Below, piece after piece: positions 18,927 through 27,265 of a DNA stretch of 64,000 nt (positions are counted from its first letter, which is position 1; the number at the start of each line of letters is the position of its first letter). Under the pieces are notes generated by a model. The model did not search any database and was not told the origin of the DNA. It was given only the letters and a program-made list of their open reading frames with translations. The DNA comes from Vibrio alfacsensis (GTDB lineage Bacteria; Pseudomonadota; Gammaproteobacteria; Enterobacterales; Vibrionaceae), in NCBI RefSeq assembly GCF_003544875.1, contig NZ_CP032094.1, positions 1,488,001-1,552,000 on the forward strand. Reading direction: 5' to 3'. Made by a program: the position numbers and the translations under genes.

Positions 18927-19940
18927 TTAACCTTGCTTAGCAGTCTCAATTGAAACTTCTGCAGACAGACCTGGGTAAACGCGCTGTTTGAGTTCGTTAG
19001 GAATATCTAACTCAATACGCACGGGGACACGCTGCACGACTTTCACGAAGTTACCGGTCGCATTTTGTGGTGGCAGCAAGCTAAATTGCGCCCCTGTAGC
19101 CGGAGTAATGGAAGACACTCGGCCATGCAGTGGATGATCAGGGAACATATCCAATACCACTTCTACATCTTGCCCCTGTGCAACGTTCTCCAATTGAGTC
19201 TCTTTGAAGTTGGCTTCAATCCAAACGTAATCTGGCACCATAACGATCAAGCCCATACCCGGTTGAACAAACTTACCCACTTGCACTTGTCTGTCTGCCA
19301 CATAACCATCAAATGGCGCACGAACGATGGTTCTTTCCAGCGCGATATTGACCAACCTCAGATTCGCTTCCGCTTGCTTACGTTGCGCAGTCAATTGCAA
19401 CTTTTCTGTGACTAACGCATCAAGTTGCTTCTGTTCTGCCGTCAGTGCAAGCTTGGCCGTTTCTAGGTTGCTACTTGCTTCAATAGAGCGCGTTCTTTGC
19501 GCTTCAAATTGGTTTTTACTCACCGACTGCTTTTGCACCAAGCGTGAAAGACGTTTGAATTCTGCTGCTTGGTGCTCCGCGTTTGCACTCGCACTGTGAA
19601 TACCTTGCTTCGCCTGCTCAATCTTCACTAACTGCATTTCCGTCTTGGTTTGGTTTGCACTCAGTCCTGCATTCGCCACATCTAGCGCTGCTTTTGCGAT
19701 CTCTTGATTGGCAATAAAGTCTTCATCATCAATCGAAAACAGTGGCGTGCCTTTGCTTACCCACTGGTTATCTTCGACAAAAAGTTGGCTTACCTGCCCA
19801 CCGACTTCCGGAGAAATCGCCGTCACATCCGAGTGAACATAAGCGTTATCCGTTGTGACGGTATTTGGTTGATATAACGCACAACCCGCAGCAAACAACG
19901 AACCTACAATAAGCGCCAATGCGATGACTTTCTTCTTCAT
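18927..19940 (-). CDS. EmrA/HlyD-family membrane fusion protein, possible lipoprotein
   Basis: 337-aa periplasmic adaptor linking the inner-membrane MFS pump to an outer-membrane channel. The N-terminus has a basic start, a hydrophobic stretch and a lipobox-like FAAGC (Cys20), so it may be lipid-anchored, unlike classic EmrA with a transmembrane anchor. Next come a biotinyl-lipoyl half (TDNAYVHSDVTAISPEVGGQVSQLFV), a long coiled-coil hairpin (about 80-185), the second lipoyl half (RTIVRAPFDGYVADRQVQVG) and a beta-barrel domain. It is first in the operon; a palindromic operator lies about 30-50 bp upstream. Confidence 0.88.
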   Translation of the reverse strand: MKKKVIALALIVGSLFAAGCALYQPNTVTTDNAYVHSDVTAISPEVGGQVSQLFVEDNQWVSKGTPLFSIDDEDFIANQEIAKAALDVANAGLSANQTKTEMQLVKIEQAKQGIHSASANAEHQAAEFKRLSRLVQKQSVSKNQFEAQRTRSIEASSNLETAKLALTAEQKQLDALVTEKLQLTAQRKQAEANLRLVNIALERTIVRAPFDGYVADRQVQVGKFVQPGMGLIVMVPDYVWIEANFKETQLENVAQGQDVEVVLDMFPDHPLHGRVSSITPATGAQFSLLPPQNATGNFVKVVQRVPVRIELDIPNELKQRVYPGLSAEVSIETAKQG

Positions 19941-19968
19941 TTTTAAAACCTGACTTAATGACTTTTAC

Positions 19969-19992
19969 AAACTGTACTGTACCGTACAGTTT
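19969..19992. promoter_or_regulatory. Palindromic operator upstream of the efflux operon
   Basis: Perfect inverted repeat AAACTGTAC (19969-19977) / GTACAGTTT (19984-19992) with a 6-bp centre that itself repeats TGTAC. It shares ACTGTAC with the operator upstream of tetR and lies 29-52 bp upstream of the adaptor gene. The rest of the 333-bp gap to 20274 is AT-rich promoter DNA for both divergent genes. Confidence 0.75.
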
Positions 19993-20273
19993 TAGTAAAG
20001 AGCAATTGATCCTCTGAGCATAAAAAGATCATTAGGGATGGCTAAAGTGCTTGTTTCTATTTGCTATTCTTTATTGGCGATTTGCTCGATGGAGCAATAG
20101 GAACTCAAAGTGATCAACATCGCATGAAGAAAATAGACTTGCGCTCACAGGTATTCCTTTTTCAGGGCAATGTCAGAGTGATGTAAAACTTATTTCTCAA
20201 CAAAAAATAATACTAGCGCGAACTCATTTTCCTCGATTATGATTCGCGCCCCTTAATCTAGTTTTAAACGTAA

Positions 20274-20660
20274 ATGAAATTACTAACGACTCTTCTAAGC
20301 GCAGCCGTTGCTGCAACACTACTTGCAACGCCTGCACACGCAGATGACAAATTCACTTTAGGTCGTACCATTTTGCTTGAGCACGGCAACTTAGCGGCAA
20401 AAATCCCAATGGTGGTTTGCCGCAACACGAATGCGATCAAAGTAAAAGCAGAGAAAGACTTAGAATTGAGAAAAGTCGTGGTGAGATTCCAAAACGGTGA
20501 AGAAAAAACGATCCGTTTTCACCGCGATCTTAAGAAAGATAAAACCACTGACTGGCGTTACTTTGGTTACCGCCGTTGTGTGAAAAACATCGAAGTTTAC
20601 GGTAACTCAGAAGGCTCTAAAGCTGGCGTTCGTGTTTACGGTAAAGAGAAAAACGACTAA
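20274..20660 (+). CDS. DUF2541 family secreted protein (YaaI-like)
   Basis: 128-aa protein with a signal peptide cut after TPAHA. The mature domain has two cysteines (VVCRNTNAIKVKA and YRRCVKNIEVYG) likely to form a disulfide, and matches the layout of DUF2541, the family of E. coli YaaI. The function is unknown. It forms a single-gene unit with its own downstream terminator and no functional link to neighbours. Confidence 0.75.
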   Translation: MKLLTTLLSAAVAATLLATPAHADDKFTLGRTILLEHGNLAAKIPMVVCRNTNAIKVKAEKDLELRKVVVRFQNGEEKTIRFHRDLKKDKTTDWRYFGYRRCVKNIEVYGNSEGSKAGVRVYGKEKND

Positions 20661-20745
20661 TTCGTATAGCTTTCGTTTTGGTAGCGTTGGAAACTCGAAA
20701 CGAATCTAGGTTAAACAAATCTAAGCTAAAACGAATCCAGTTAAA

Positions 20746-20774
20746 TGGGCGACGAATATGTCGCCTATTTTTTT
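20746..20774 (+). terminator. Terminator after the DUF2541 gene
   Basis: GGCGAC / GTCGCC stem with a 6-nt loop followed by TATTTTTTT. Confidence 0.85.
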
Positions 20775-20779
20775 AACTA

Positions 20780-21063
20780 AATTCATCTGGACTTAACCTG
20801 TCAAGACTCAACTCTACTCCAACTATTACGTGAGTATTGGTATCCACCACCCAATGCAACTTTCTCCTAGACTCTACGCTTTCCATCAGTTCCGCGCTTC
20901 TTAACTTCCCATTCGCTTTAGCCAAAGCCCTTGAGGCTAGTTCTATCAAATTCCACAACAACGCCTATGCAGGTAGCCCATACCCTACGACTAATGTCTA
21001 ACCGTCTGAGACTATTTGTGCTTTTTGGTTTGGTATAAGGTACTAGCAACTGAATTTCCAGGG
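20780..21063 (-). pseudogene. Decayed IS5/IS903-type transposase fragment
   Basis: Minus-strand translation gives, in one frame from 21063, FDRTSLKGFG, a stop, then SEWEVKKRGTDGKRRV and another stop; after a frameshift it continues RKLHWVVDTNTHVIVGVELSL. This lines up with the IS5/IS903 family stretch containing the first catalytic Asp (IDSTGLKVYGEGEWKVKKHGTDGKRR) and the following VDT..HEI segment. Only the middle of the gene remains, with at least two stops and one frameshift. No terminal inverted repeats were found. The remaining 130 bp up to the DUF3360 gene shows no gene. Confidence 0.75.
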
Positions 21064-21192
21064 TTCATAAACTCAGTCATCGAGTTCTTGTAGCAGAGAA
21101 GATATAGACAACGACTCGCTTAGTCTTCGTTTAGTGAGCACATAACGTTGGTTGGAAAAACACACCTTAGAGTGTGAACGAAAGGAATCACA

Positions 21193-22701
21193 ATGAGCAG
21201 CACTTTAGAGTCCGTACATATACAAACAGATAAGCCTCAAGCCAATGAGGATGAACTCACTTATGAACAACAGCATAAACCAAGATCGGAATTTGATTCC
21301 CGAGAACAATATTTAGAGCACGAGTTGCAAATTATGGCGCCTAAACGCTGGCGTCCTAATTTGCCATTTAAAGATTATCGATTTGAGATAGAAGATACCA
21401 TTCCAGCGATGGCCGCGACCATTGGTAAAGTGGTAATGGTAGGCGCCATTGCAGCAACCTTTGCCGGGGCGCTAGGACTAAATGAAGGCTTTATTTTAGA
21501 AAATGTCCGTTATGAATTACTCATCGCCTCTGTTTTCATTATCCTTTTCTCAGGCTTTCTATTGCCGACCGCAAACCTCGCAGGTACACACGGCCCACTC
21601 ATTCCTTTAATTCCTATTGTCGTTGCAGCAGGCGGGCACCCAATGGCCTTTGGGTTGCTGATCGGCGCTTTTGGCATACTGTTGGCCATCAGCAAAGGGG
21701 GCAGCATGCTGGCAAACCTCACCAGTAAAGGCGTGTGTGGCGGTTTATTACTCTACCTTGGCTTTGTTGGAACCGTCTCTCAAGTGAAAAAGCTGTTCGC
21801 TTGGGCTGAGGGCATTGGTATGAGCCACATTGCTTTTGTTGTGATCTTTTGCACCATTATTTTATATGCCTTATTGGAACATTTTCGTAAGCGTTGGCTA
21901 GCCGTCCCTCTTAGTTGCTTGCTAGGCGGTACGTTAGCTTTTGCCATGGGCGCGCCGTTTTCTTTTCAAACCGAGCCCGGTTTACCCAATATGAACCCAA
22001 TGTATTGGTGGGGGGAAGATACAGGCTGGATGCTAGGGTTACCGACGATTGAACATTTCATGGTGGTACTACCTTTTGCTATTTTGGCAGTCGCAATGTG
22101 GTCGCCAGATTTTTTAGGGCACCAAGTGTTTCAAAAAATCAGCTATCCGAAACGTACAGAAAAAGTCCATATGAACATTGACGATACCATGACCACTGCT
22201 TCCATTCGTCAGACGTTCGGTTCTCTGCTCGGTGGTACTAACTTTACGTCTTCGTGGGGGACTTATATCGTTCCGGCGGCTATTGCTAAACGTCCTATTC
22301 CGGCCGGCGCGTTGCTGACCGCATTGTTCTGTATCATCGCCGCAGTTTGGGGTTATCCAATGGATTTAGCGATCTGGCAACCTGTACTCTGTGTTGCGCT
22401 CATTGTTGGGGTATTTGTTCCTTTGCTAGAAGCAGGAATGGAAATGACGCGTGAGGGGAAAACCACACAATCGGCGGCGATTGTTGTCTTTTCTTCAGCG
22501 CTCGTTAACCCTGCGTTTGGTTGGTCTCTCACCATGCTGCTTGATAACTTAGGCTTAGTTGGCTGTAAAGAACGTAGTGGGGAACTGAGTAAAATGAGTC
22601 GCTGGGTGTTGCCTGGCATTATGTTTGTTGTGCTAACAAGCGTAATGGCGTTGGTGGGTCTACTACCGGGGATACCAGCGATTATTCCAAGTTTTCGTTA
22701 A
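21193..22701 (+). CDS. DUF3360 family membrane permease (NCS2-like)
   Basis: 502-aa protein with a cytoplasmic N-terminal stretch of about 70 residues and then roughly 12 hydrophobic helices. The helix pattern, including LPTANLAGTHGPLIPLIPIVVAAGG and FGSLLGGTNFTSSWGTYIVPAAIAKRPIPAG, resembles NCS2/SulP-type permeases and fits the DUF3360 family known mainly from Vibrio. The substrate is unknown. The ATG at 21193 has AAAGGAA 7 nt upstream. It stands alone between an IS remnant and a terminator. Confidence 0.7.
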   Translation: MSSTLESVHIQTDKPQANEDELTYEQQHKPRSEFDSREQYLEHELQIMAPKRWRPNLPFKDYRFEIEDTIPAMAATIGKVVMVGAIAATFAGALGLNEGFILENVRYELLIASVFIILFSGFLLPTANLAGTHGPLIPLIPIVVAAGGHPMAFGLLIGAFGILLAISKGGSMLANLTSKGVCGGLLLYLGFVGTVSQVKKLFAWAEGIGMSHIAFVVIFCTIILYALLEHFRKRWLAVPLSCLLGGTLAFAMGAPFSFQTEPGLPNMNPMYWWGEDTGWMLGLPTIEHFMVVLPFAILAVAMWSPDFLGHQVFQKISYPKRTEKVHMNIDDTMTTASIRQTFGSLLGGTNFTSSWGTYIVPAAIAKRPIPAGALLTALFCIIAAVWGYPMDLAIWQPVLCVALIVGVFVPLLEAGMEMTREGKTTQSAAIVVFSSALVNPAFGWSLTMLLDNLGLVGCKERSGELSKMSRWVLPGIMFVVLTSVMALVGLLPGIPAIIPSFR

Positions 22702-22793
22702 CCTTTAAGTCCGCCGCAAAGACGGTCTAGCACTTACGTTCATAGGCTCGTAATTCGAGTTTAGGGTTTGAAGCCCCTTTTCAAACCTGATAG

Positions 22794-22830
22794 AAACGGT
22801 TTAGTTCAGTTGAGCTAAACCGTTTTGCTA
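22794..22830 (+). terminator. Terminator after the DUF3360 gene
   Basis: Perfect 11-bp stem (22794-22804 and 22815-22825) with a 10-nt loop. Its T tail is short. A second, smaller hairpin (GGTTTG / CAAACC) lies just upstream at 22765-22788. Confidence 0.65.
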
Positions 22831-22956
22831 AAACCGTTTAGAGTAAATAATCAAAGTTTATTAGAGGCTGTATGTTTGCCATATTTAAAGTTATCAGCTT
22901 AAGTCAAATTGGCTAATTTTACCAAAAGGTTTGCTAATCGAACTATGAAAGTGGTG

Positions 22957-23910
22957 TTAGAATTTGTAGTTCATACCAATAGATATCAGCAAGCTATCGC
23001 TACTATAGAAGTCGATATTTGAATCATTGATAGTACCGCCAACAAATGATGTGACACTCCAGTTATCCCAACCTGGGATATTGTTATACTCGTAAGCGAG
23101 AAATAGTCGGTACACATCATCACTTCGCGTTTTGGAGAAAACAGGGTTTTCTGCTGAAAAGTCTCGTAGTGTATAGCTTCCTGTTAGCGCTAGCTTATAG
23201 TTGCTTGTTAGGTAGAAATAACTTAGTTCCCCCTTATAGGCGTTAAACGATGCAGCGCTACCATCAGCGTCATGGTCAGTGTAGCTAAAAGCGGTAATGT
23301 AGCCTGAGTTGGCGTTAAGCATTGTGCGGTACTGACCTTTTATGTAATAGGTTTCACTATCTCGTAATAATTCCGCGTGATTAATTCCTTCATTGTCAAT
23401 CTCAGCAGTCGCATACGCCATATCAAATGACACTCCGCTGTTCCACAGATTAGAGAGCTTCAATCGATATGCGTTGCCTTGACGATCGGTTGTTTCCCTT
23501 TCTTGTTCAGTTAGGTATGGATTCGTCCATACTTCATCGGCGAGAACGGTAGGAAGATAACCGATGTCGAGTTTGGTGCCATTTAGGAAGTCATATTGAT
23601 ACCCAAGCTCAAATGCGAGCGTACCAACGGCCAAATCATCGCGAGAAGTACCAAGATATAGGCGCTGGTTATTTTGCTCGTTAAGCGCGTAGTAAAGGTT
23701 GCCCAGAGGAGCAATAAATGCACTGCTAGAGCTACCACCTTTACCTAAGTGGTTAATTTGTTCAGAGCCATTGGTATCTAGGTTTGAGTTCGTTGTGCTA
23801 AAACCAGAGTTTAAAGAGATTTCACCAGTGAAACGTGAAGAGTCAAATGCACTAGCTGAAGCGATAGAAATTGGTAATAGCGAGAATACAGAAAGTAGTG
23901 TTTTGTTCAT
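22957..23910 (-). CDS. DUF2860 family outer-membrane protein
   Basis: 317-aa protein with a signal peptide (cut near SASA) and alternating hydrophobic/polar strands ending in GMNYKF, with the C-terminal Phe typical of outer-membrane barrels. It fits the DUF2860 family, porin-like proteins found mostly in Vibrio. The function is unknown. It lies downstream of two LysR genes and near a periplasmic esterase-like gene transcribed the other way, which suggests, without proof, a shared LysR-controlled nutrient function. Confidence 0.75.
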   Translation of the reverse strand: MNKTLLSVFSLLPISIASASAFDSSRFTGEISLNSGFSTTNSNLDTNGSEQINHLGKGGSSSSAFIAPLGNLYYALNEQNNQRLYLGTSRDDLAVGTLAFELGYQYDFLNGTKLDIGYLPTVLADEVWTNPYLTEQERETTDRQGNAYRLKLSNLWNSGVSFDMAYATAEIDNEGINHAELLRDSETYYIKGQYRTMLNANSGYITAFSYTDHDADGSAASFNAYKGELSYFYLTSNYKLALTGSYTLRDFSAENPVFSKTRSDDVYRLFLAYEYNNIPGWDNWSVTSFVGGTINDSNIDFYSSDSLLISIGMNYKF

Positions 23911-24039
23911 TGGTCGTTCTCATCAACATAAGTTAAGCCTTTCCTATAGCAATAATTCCTTAAGTTGATGAGAAGCTTATAGCGAGTTATTTTTCCTTGC
24001 TATGAATTAGAGAAATGCATTTCTGAATTTTCTGATTCA

Positions 24040-24975
24040 TTAAGTGACAATGGCAGTGACTAGCTCATCAAAATATGACTGGATAACTTGGTGTAGATGC
24101 TGATTAAGTGGGTAGCCACGCTTTGTTTGCAGGTAGCCACCACAGATTTTAATCTTCCTCATCTGTACTGGGAGCTCGGGTAGTGGGTAACTTGTCAGGC
24201 GTTCGTCAAGTAAACTCATATACTTGCTACCGTACATTATCGCATCTGATGTACTTAATTTGTTGGTAAGCACCCGAATGCTGTGGGTAACCAACGATAC
24301 TCGCGGCTGAAAGCCCTTGGCTATATAGATCTCTTCTACAGGTGAACGTTTGGAGTTGATACCATCGATGATCACTCGGGCTAATGGTAAATGATAGATT
24401 GATTCCCAGTCAGAACTTTTTCTCAACACTGGGTGATCTTTACGTGCGACTAAGCAAAGATCTACTTCTTCGAGTGTATGGCTGTAAATCTCTTGCGGTA
24501 AAGGATAGCCTTCAAAGTGAATTAGATAGTCAATACTGCCATTTAAAACCTCAGATAATGACTGTTCCTGCCAATAAACCAAGCTGAAATTAGCGTTGGG
24601 AAAGGTATTGCTCAGAGCATTAAAAATGCCCTCACCGTGTAGCTCTAAGAAAAAGATATTCATGGCGATTTTAATCTGGCCATTAAACTCTATAGGGTCA
24701 AAGCTCTGGTAAGACTCTACCACTTTCATTAGTGGTGTGAACATCTGATCACTTGCTTCAGCTAACTTCTCGGCAAGCTCTGATGGCTCAACACCATGTG
24801 CTTTGCGGATAAAGAGCTGCTCTCCGAATACATCACGAAGTTTTGAAAGTCCACGGCTGACGCTTGTTTGTGAGATTCCTAATCTGTCAGCAGCAGCATG
24901 CGTGTTACGAGTCTCTACTACAGCTTTTAAAAGCTTTAATAAGTTCAAATCGAGATCTTTGAGTTTCTTTCTCAT
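24040..24975 (-). CDS. LysR-family regulator, paralogue A
   Basis: 311-aa LysR protein with the HTH at about 8-65 (HAAADRLGISQTSVSRGLSKL) and a C-terminal effector domain. It is clearly paralogous to the next gene upstream: the HTH, the stretch EQLFIRKAHGVEPSELA and the C-terminal GYLQTKRGYPLNQHLHQVIQS are shared. It begins 7 bp after the stop of its paralogue, so the two are co-transcribed. Targets may be the DUF2860 gene downstream or the divergent esterase gene. Confidence 0.85.
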   Translation of the reverse strand: MRKKLKDLDLNLLKLLKAVVETRNTHAAADRLGISQTSVSRGLSKLRDVFGEQLFIRKAHGVEPSELAEKLAEASDQMFTPLMKVVESYQSFDPIEFNGQIKIAMNIFFLELHGEGIFNALSNTFPNANFSLVYWQEQSLSEVLNGSIDYLIHFEGYPLPQEIYSHTLEEVDLCLVARKDHPVLRKSSDWESIYHLPLARVIIDGINSKRSPVEEIYIAKGFQPRVSLVTHSIRVLTNKLSTSDAIMYGSKYMSLLDERLTSYPLPELPVQMRKIKICGGYLQTKRGYPLNQHLHQVIQSYFDELVTAIVT

Positions 24976-24982
24976 GCTACGC

Positions 24983-25906
24983 TCACTGGGTTAATAAGGT
25001 TTCATCAAAAAAGGATTGGATAGTTTGATGGAGATATTGGCTGAACGGGCTGCCACGCCGTGTTTGTAGATAAGAGCCATTAATGTCGAGAACATTATGT
25101 TGTTGGATATTGGGTGGTAGAGAGTAGCATTCAATCTCAGGTGCAATTTGTTTTACGAAGCTGCTCGAGTACATGATCGCGTTGCTATTTTTGACCAATT
25201 CAACCGCTGTCCTGACACTGTGTGTAGTCAGCAAGAAGTTTGCTTGGTAGCCCTGTCTTTCATACAGGTGTTCAAGGATTCCTTTTCTTGGGTTAATACC
25301 ATCGAGATAGAGCCTGACTATTGGCAATGGGTGAATCGATCCCCAATCACTACCCTTGGATAGAATTGGGTGGTTCTTTTTAGCCAATATAACATTCTCA
25401 ATTTTGGCCAAGTTTCGGCAGAACACATCTTGAGGCATGGAGTAAGACTCAAATTGAATTACATAGTCAACGCCACCTTGTAATACATCATAGAGAGAGT
25501 CTTTTTGCCATTGAGAAATATTGAAACTCGCGCTAGGTAAGCTGGTTCGTAAAGCAAGAATTAGACGTGGGCCAAAGAACTCGAGCAAAAAAGTATTGAT
25601 CAATATGCTGATTTTTCCGGCATACTTTTTTGAATCAAAAGTAGAGTAGTCTTCAATCACCTTTTCGACCGGATGCAGCATTTCTACTGAAGCATCTGCC
25701 AACATTACGGCTAGCTCAGAAGGCTCAACGCCGTGAGCTTTGCGAATGAACAGCTGTTCTCCGAAACACTCTTTTAGCTTCATCAAAGCACGACTGACAC
25801 TGGCTTGTGATATGCCTAGTTTTATCGCTGCTGCGTGAGTACTTTGAGTTTCAACTAACGCTCGTAGTATTCGAAGTAAATTAAGATCTAAATCTTTGAT
25901 GTTAAT
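24983..25906 (-). CDS. LysR-family regulator, paralogue B, probable ATT start
   Basis: LysR protein of about 308 aa, with HTH HAAAIKLGISQASVSRALMKL and a C-terminal GSYLQTRRGSPFSQYLHQTIQS like its tandem paralogue. No ATG, GTG or TTG lies where the paralogue starts. An in-frame ATT at 25906 is preceded 8 nt upstream by AGGAG within TAGGAGAG, and gives (M)NIKDLDLNLL, matching the paralogue's MRKKLKDLDLNLL. The only canonical upstream start is a TTG at 25948 with no usable ribosome site. Tandem duplication followed by divergence is evident. It is divergent from the esterase gene, which it may control. Confidence 0.8.
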   Translation of the reverse strand: MNIKDLDLNLLRILRALVETQSTHAAAIKLGISQASVSRALMKLKECFGEQLFIRKAHGVEPSELAVMLADASVEMLHPVEKVIEDYSTFDSKKYAGKISILINTFLLEFFGPRLILALRTSLPSASFNISQWQKDSLYDVLQGGVDYVIQFESYSMPQDVFCRNLAKIENVILAKKNHPILSKGSDWGSIHPLPIVRLYLDGINPRKGILEHLYERQGYQANFLLTTHSVRTAVELVKNSNAIMYSSSFVKQIAPEIECYSLPPNIQQHNVLDINGSYLQTRRGSPFSQYLHQTIQSFFDETLLTQ

Positions 25907-26097
25907 AGTTAACTCTCCTATCGTCCTTAGTTTAATCCTAGCAGGCAACCTGTGGCTGTGAAGTCTTTAAGTTCACTTTATTTGTAGTGGGTTGTAAAAA
26001 TGAATTTCTCTAATTCATACACTTAGCAAATCGGTTTGTTTATCGTACTTCCATCGCGGCAAGGAATGCTTTTGTATCAAACTGTATAGGTGACAAA

Positions 26098-27159
26098 ATG
26101 AAATCACGTAATCTCTTCCTTTCTTTTATAGCAACAAGTTTTTTAAGTGCTGGCGTCATGGCTAATACGGGTAAAGAGGCATTATCACTTTCTTCACAGT
26201 CAGTACCTTTAACAACAGCTGTTAGCCCTGAGTTTTATGAGTTTGCGAAAAACTTTCCAGCCCCGAATGTGGAAGCATTGCAGCACAATATCCCTGAAAC
26301 TAAAGAAGAGTGGCGGGCTTTCGTTGATGCTCGTGACACGTCTGCCATTGAAAGAGCAGAATCACTGGCTAAGACGTTAGGGGTAACTATTGAAAAAGAT
26401 TCTATTGGTGGTGTTGATGTGTATTGGGTCACGCCAAAGACGATAGCGCCAGAACTAAAAGACAAGCTCTATGTCGCGGTTCAGGGCGGTGCCTATATGT
26501 TGAATAGTGGTCTAGCATCAACATCAGAAGCCTCTATCATTGCTTCTAAGATGCAAATTCCAGCACTAGCCGTCGATTACACTAAATCGATAGATGCACC
26601 TGCACCAGCAAGCCGTAATGATATTGTTATGGTGTGGAATGAGTTGCTAGAAACACGAACAGCAGACTCCATGGTTATGGGGGGAACTTCTGCTGGCGGT
26701 GCTTTAACGTTAGCGGTTACACAAGAGCTCAATAGGAAGGTTTTACCTGTGCCAGCGGCACTCTACGTGGGGACGCCGGGGGTTGATATGACGATGACTG
26801 GAGACAGCCGTTATATCAATGAAGGGCTAGACCATATTTTAGGTAGCTGGCGTGGAATTTCTTCTGAGTTAGTCAATGTCTATGTGGGAGATCTAGAACT
26901 AACAGATCCTATCGTATCGCCAATTAACGGCAGCTTTGAGAGCTTTCCGCCAACTTATTTGATCACTGGCACGCGTGACCTGTTATTGAGTGATACTGTA
27001 CGAGTGCATCGCGAACTTAAGCGTGCAGGGGGTGACGCGGAACTTAATGTCTATGAAGGTCAATCTCATGCCGATTACGCTGTAGCTTTTGGTACCCCTG
27101 AATCTGAAGAGCATTATCAAGCACTGACTAACTTCTTTTACGGGAACTTGGTGAAGTAA
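26098..27159 (+). CDS. Secreted alpha/beta hydrolase (HSL-like esterase)
   Basis: 353-aa protein with a signal peptide (cut after GVMA), so periplasmic or secreted. The alpha/beta hydrolase triad is visible: nucleophile Ser in GGTSAGG (about 199), Asp in TGTRDLLLSD (about 299) and His in GQSHADY (about 328). The oxyanion HGGG motif is modified to VQGGAY, still keeping GG. It resembles hormone-sensitive-lipase-type esterases. It is divergent from two tandem LysR genes, which probably control it. The natural ester substrate is unknown. Confidence 0.82.
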   Translation: MKSRNLFLSFIATSFLSAGVMANTGKEALSLSSQSVPLTTAVSPEFYEFAKNFPAPNVEALQHNIPETKEEWRAFVDARDTSAIERAESLAKTLGVTIEKDSIGGVDVYWVTPKTIAPELKDKLYVAVQGGAYMLNSGLASTSEASIIASKMQIPALAVDYTKSIDAPAPASRNDIVMVWNELLETRTADSMVMGGTSAGGALTLAVTQELNRKVLPVPAALYVGTPGVDMTMTGDSRYINEGLDHILGSWRGISSELVNVYVGDLELTDPIVSPINGSFESFPPTYLITGTRDLLLSDTVRVHRELKRAGGDAELNVYEGQSHADYAVAFGTPESEEHYQALTNFFYGNLVK

Positions 27160-27234
27160 TGTAACGCTAAGTAAATTAGCAGTTCACACTGCCGAAGCAA
27201 TAGGTTCAGTTCCGGCGTTGCCACTACTCATATC

Positions 27235-27265
27235 AAATCGGGTCACTTATGTGGTCCGATTTTTA
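27235..27265 (+). terminator. Terminator after the hydrolase gene
   Basis: 12-bp stem AAATCGGGTCAC / GTGGTCCGATTT (two G-U pairs) with a TTAT loop followed by T5. Confidence 0.85.

Noticed and set aside
20780-21063. Possible intact insertion sequence
   Set aside because: Only the middle of an IS5/IS903-type transposase remains, with stops and a frameshift, and no terminal inverted repeats or target duplications were seen.
21193-22701. Sulfate (SulP) transporter
   Set aside because: No STAS domain follows the membrane part and the N-terminus differs; the DUF3360 assignment fits better.
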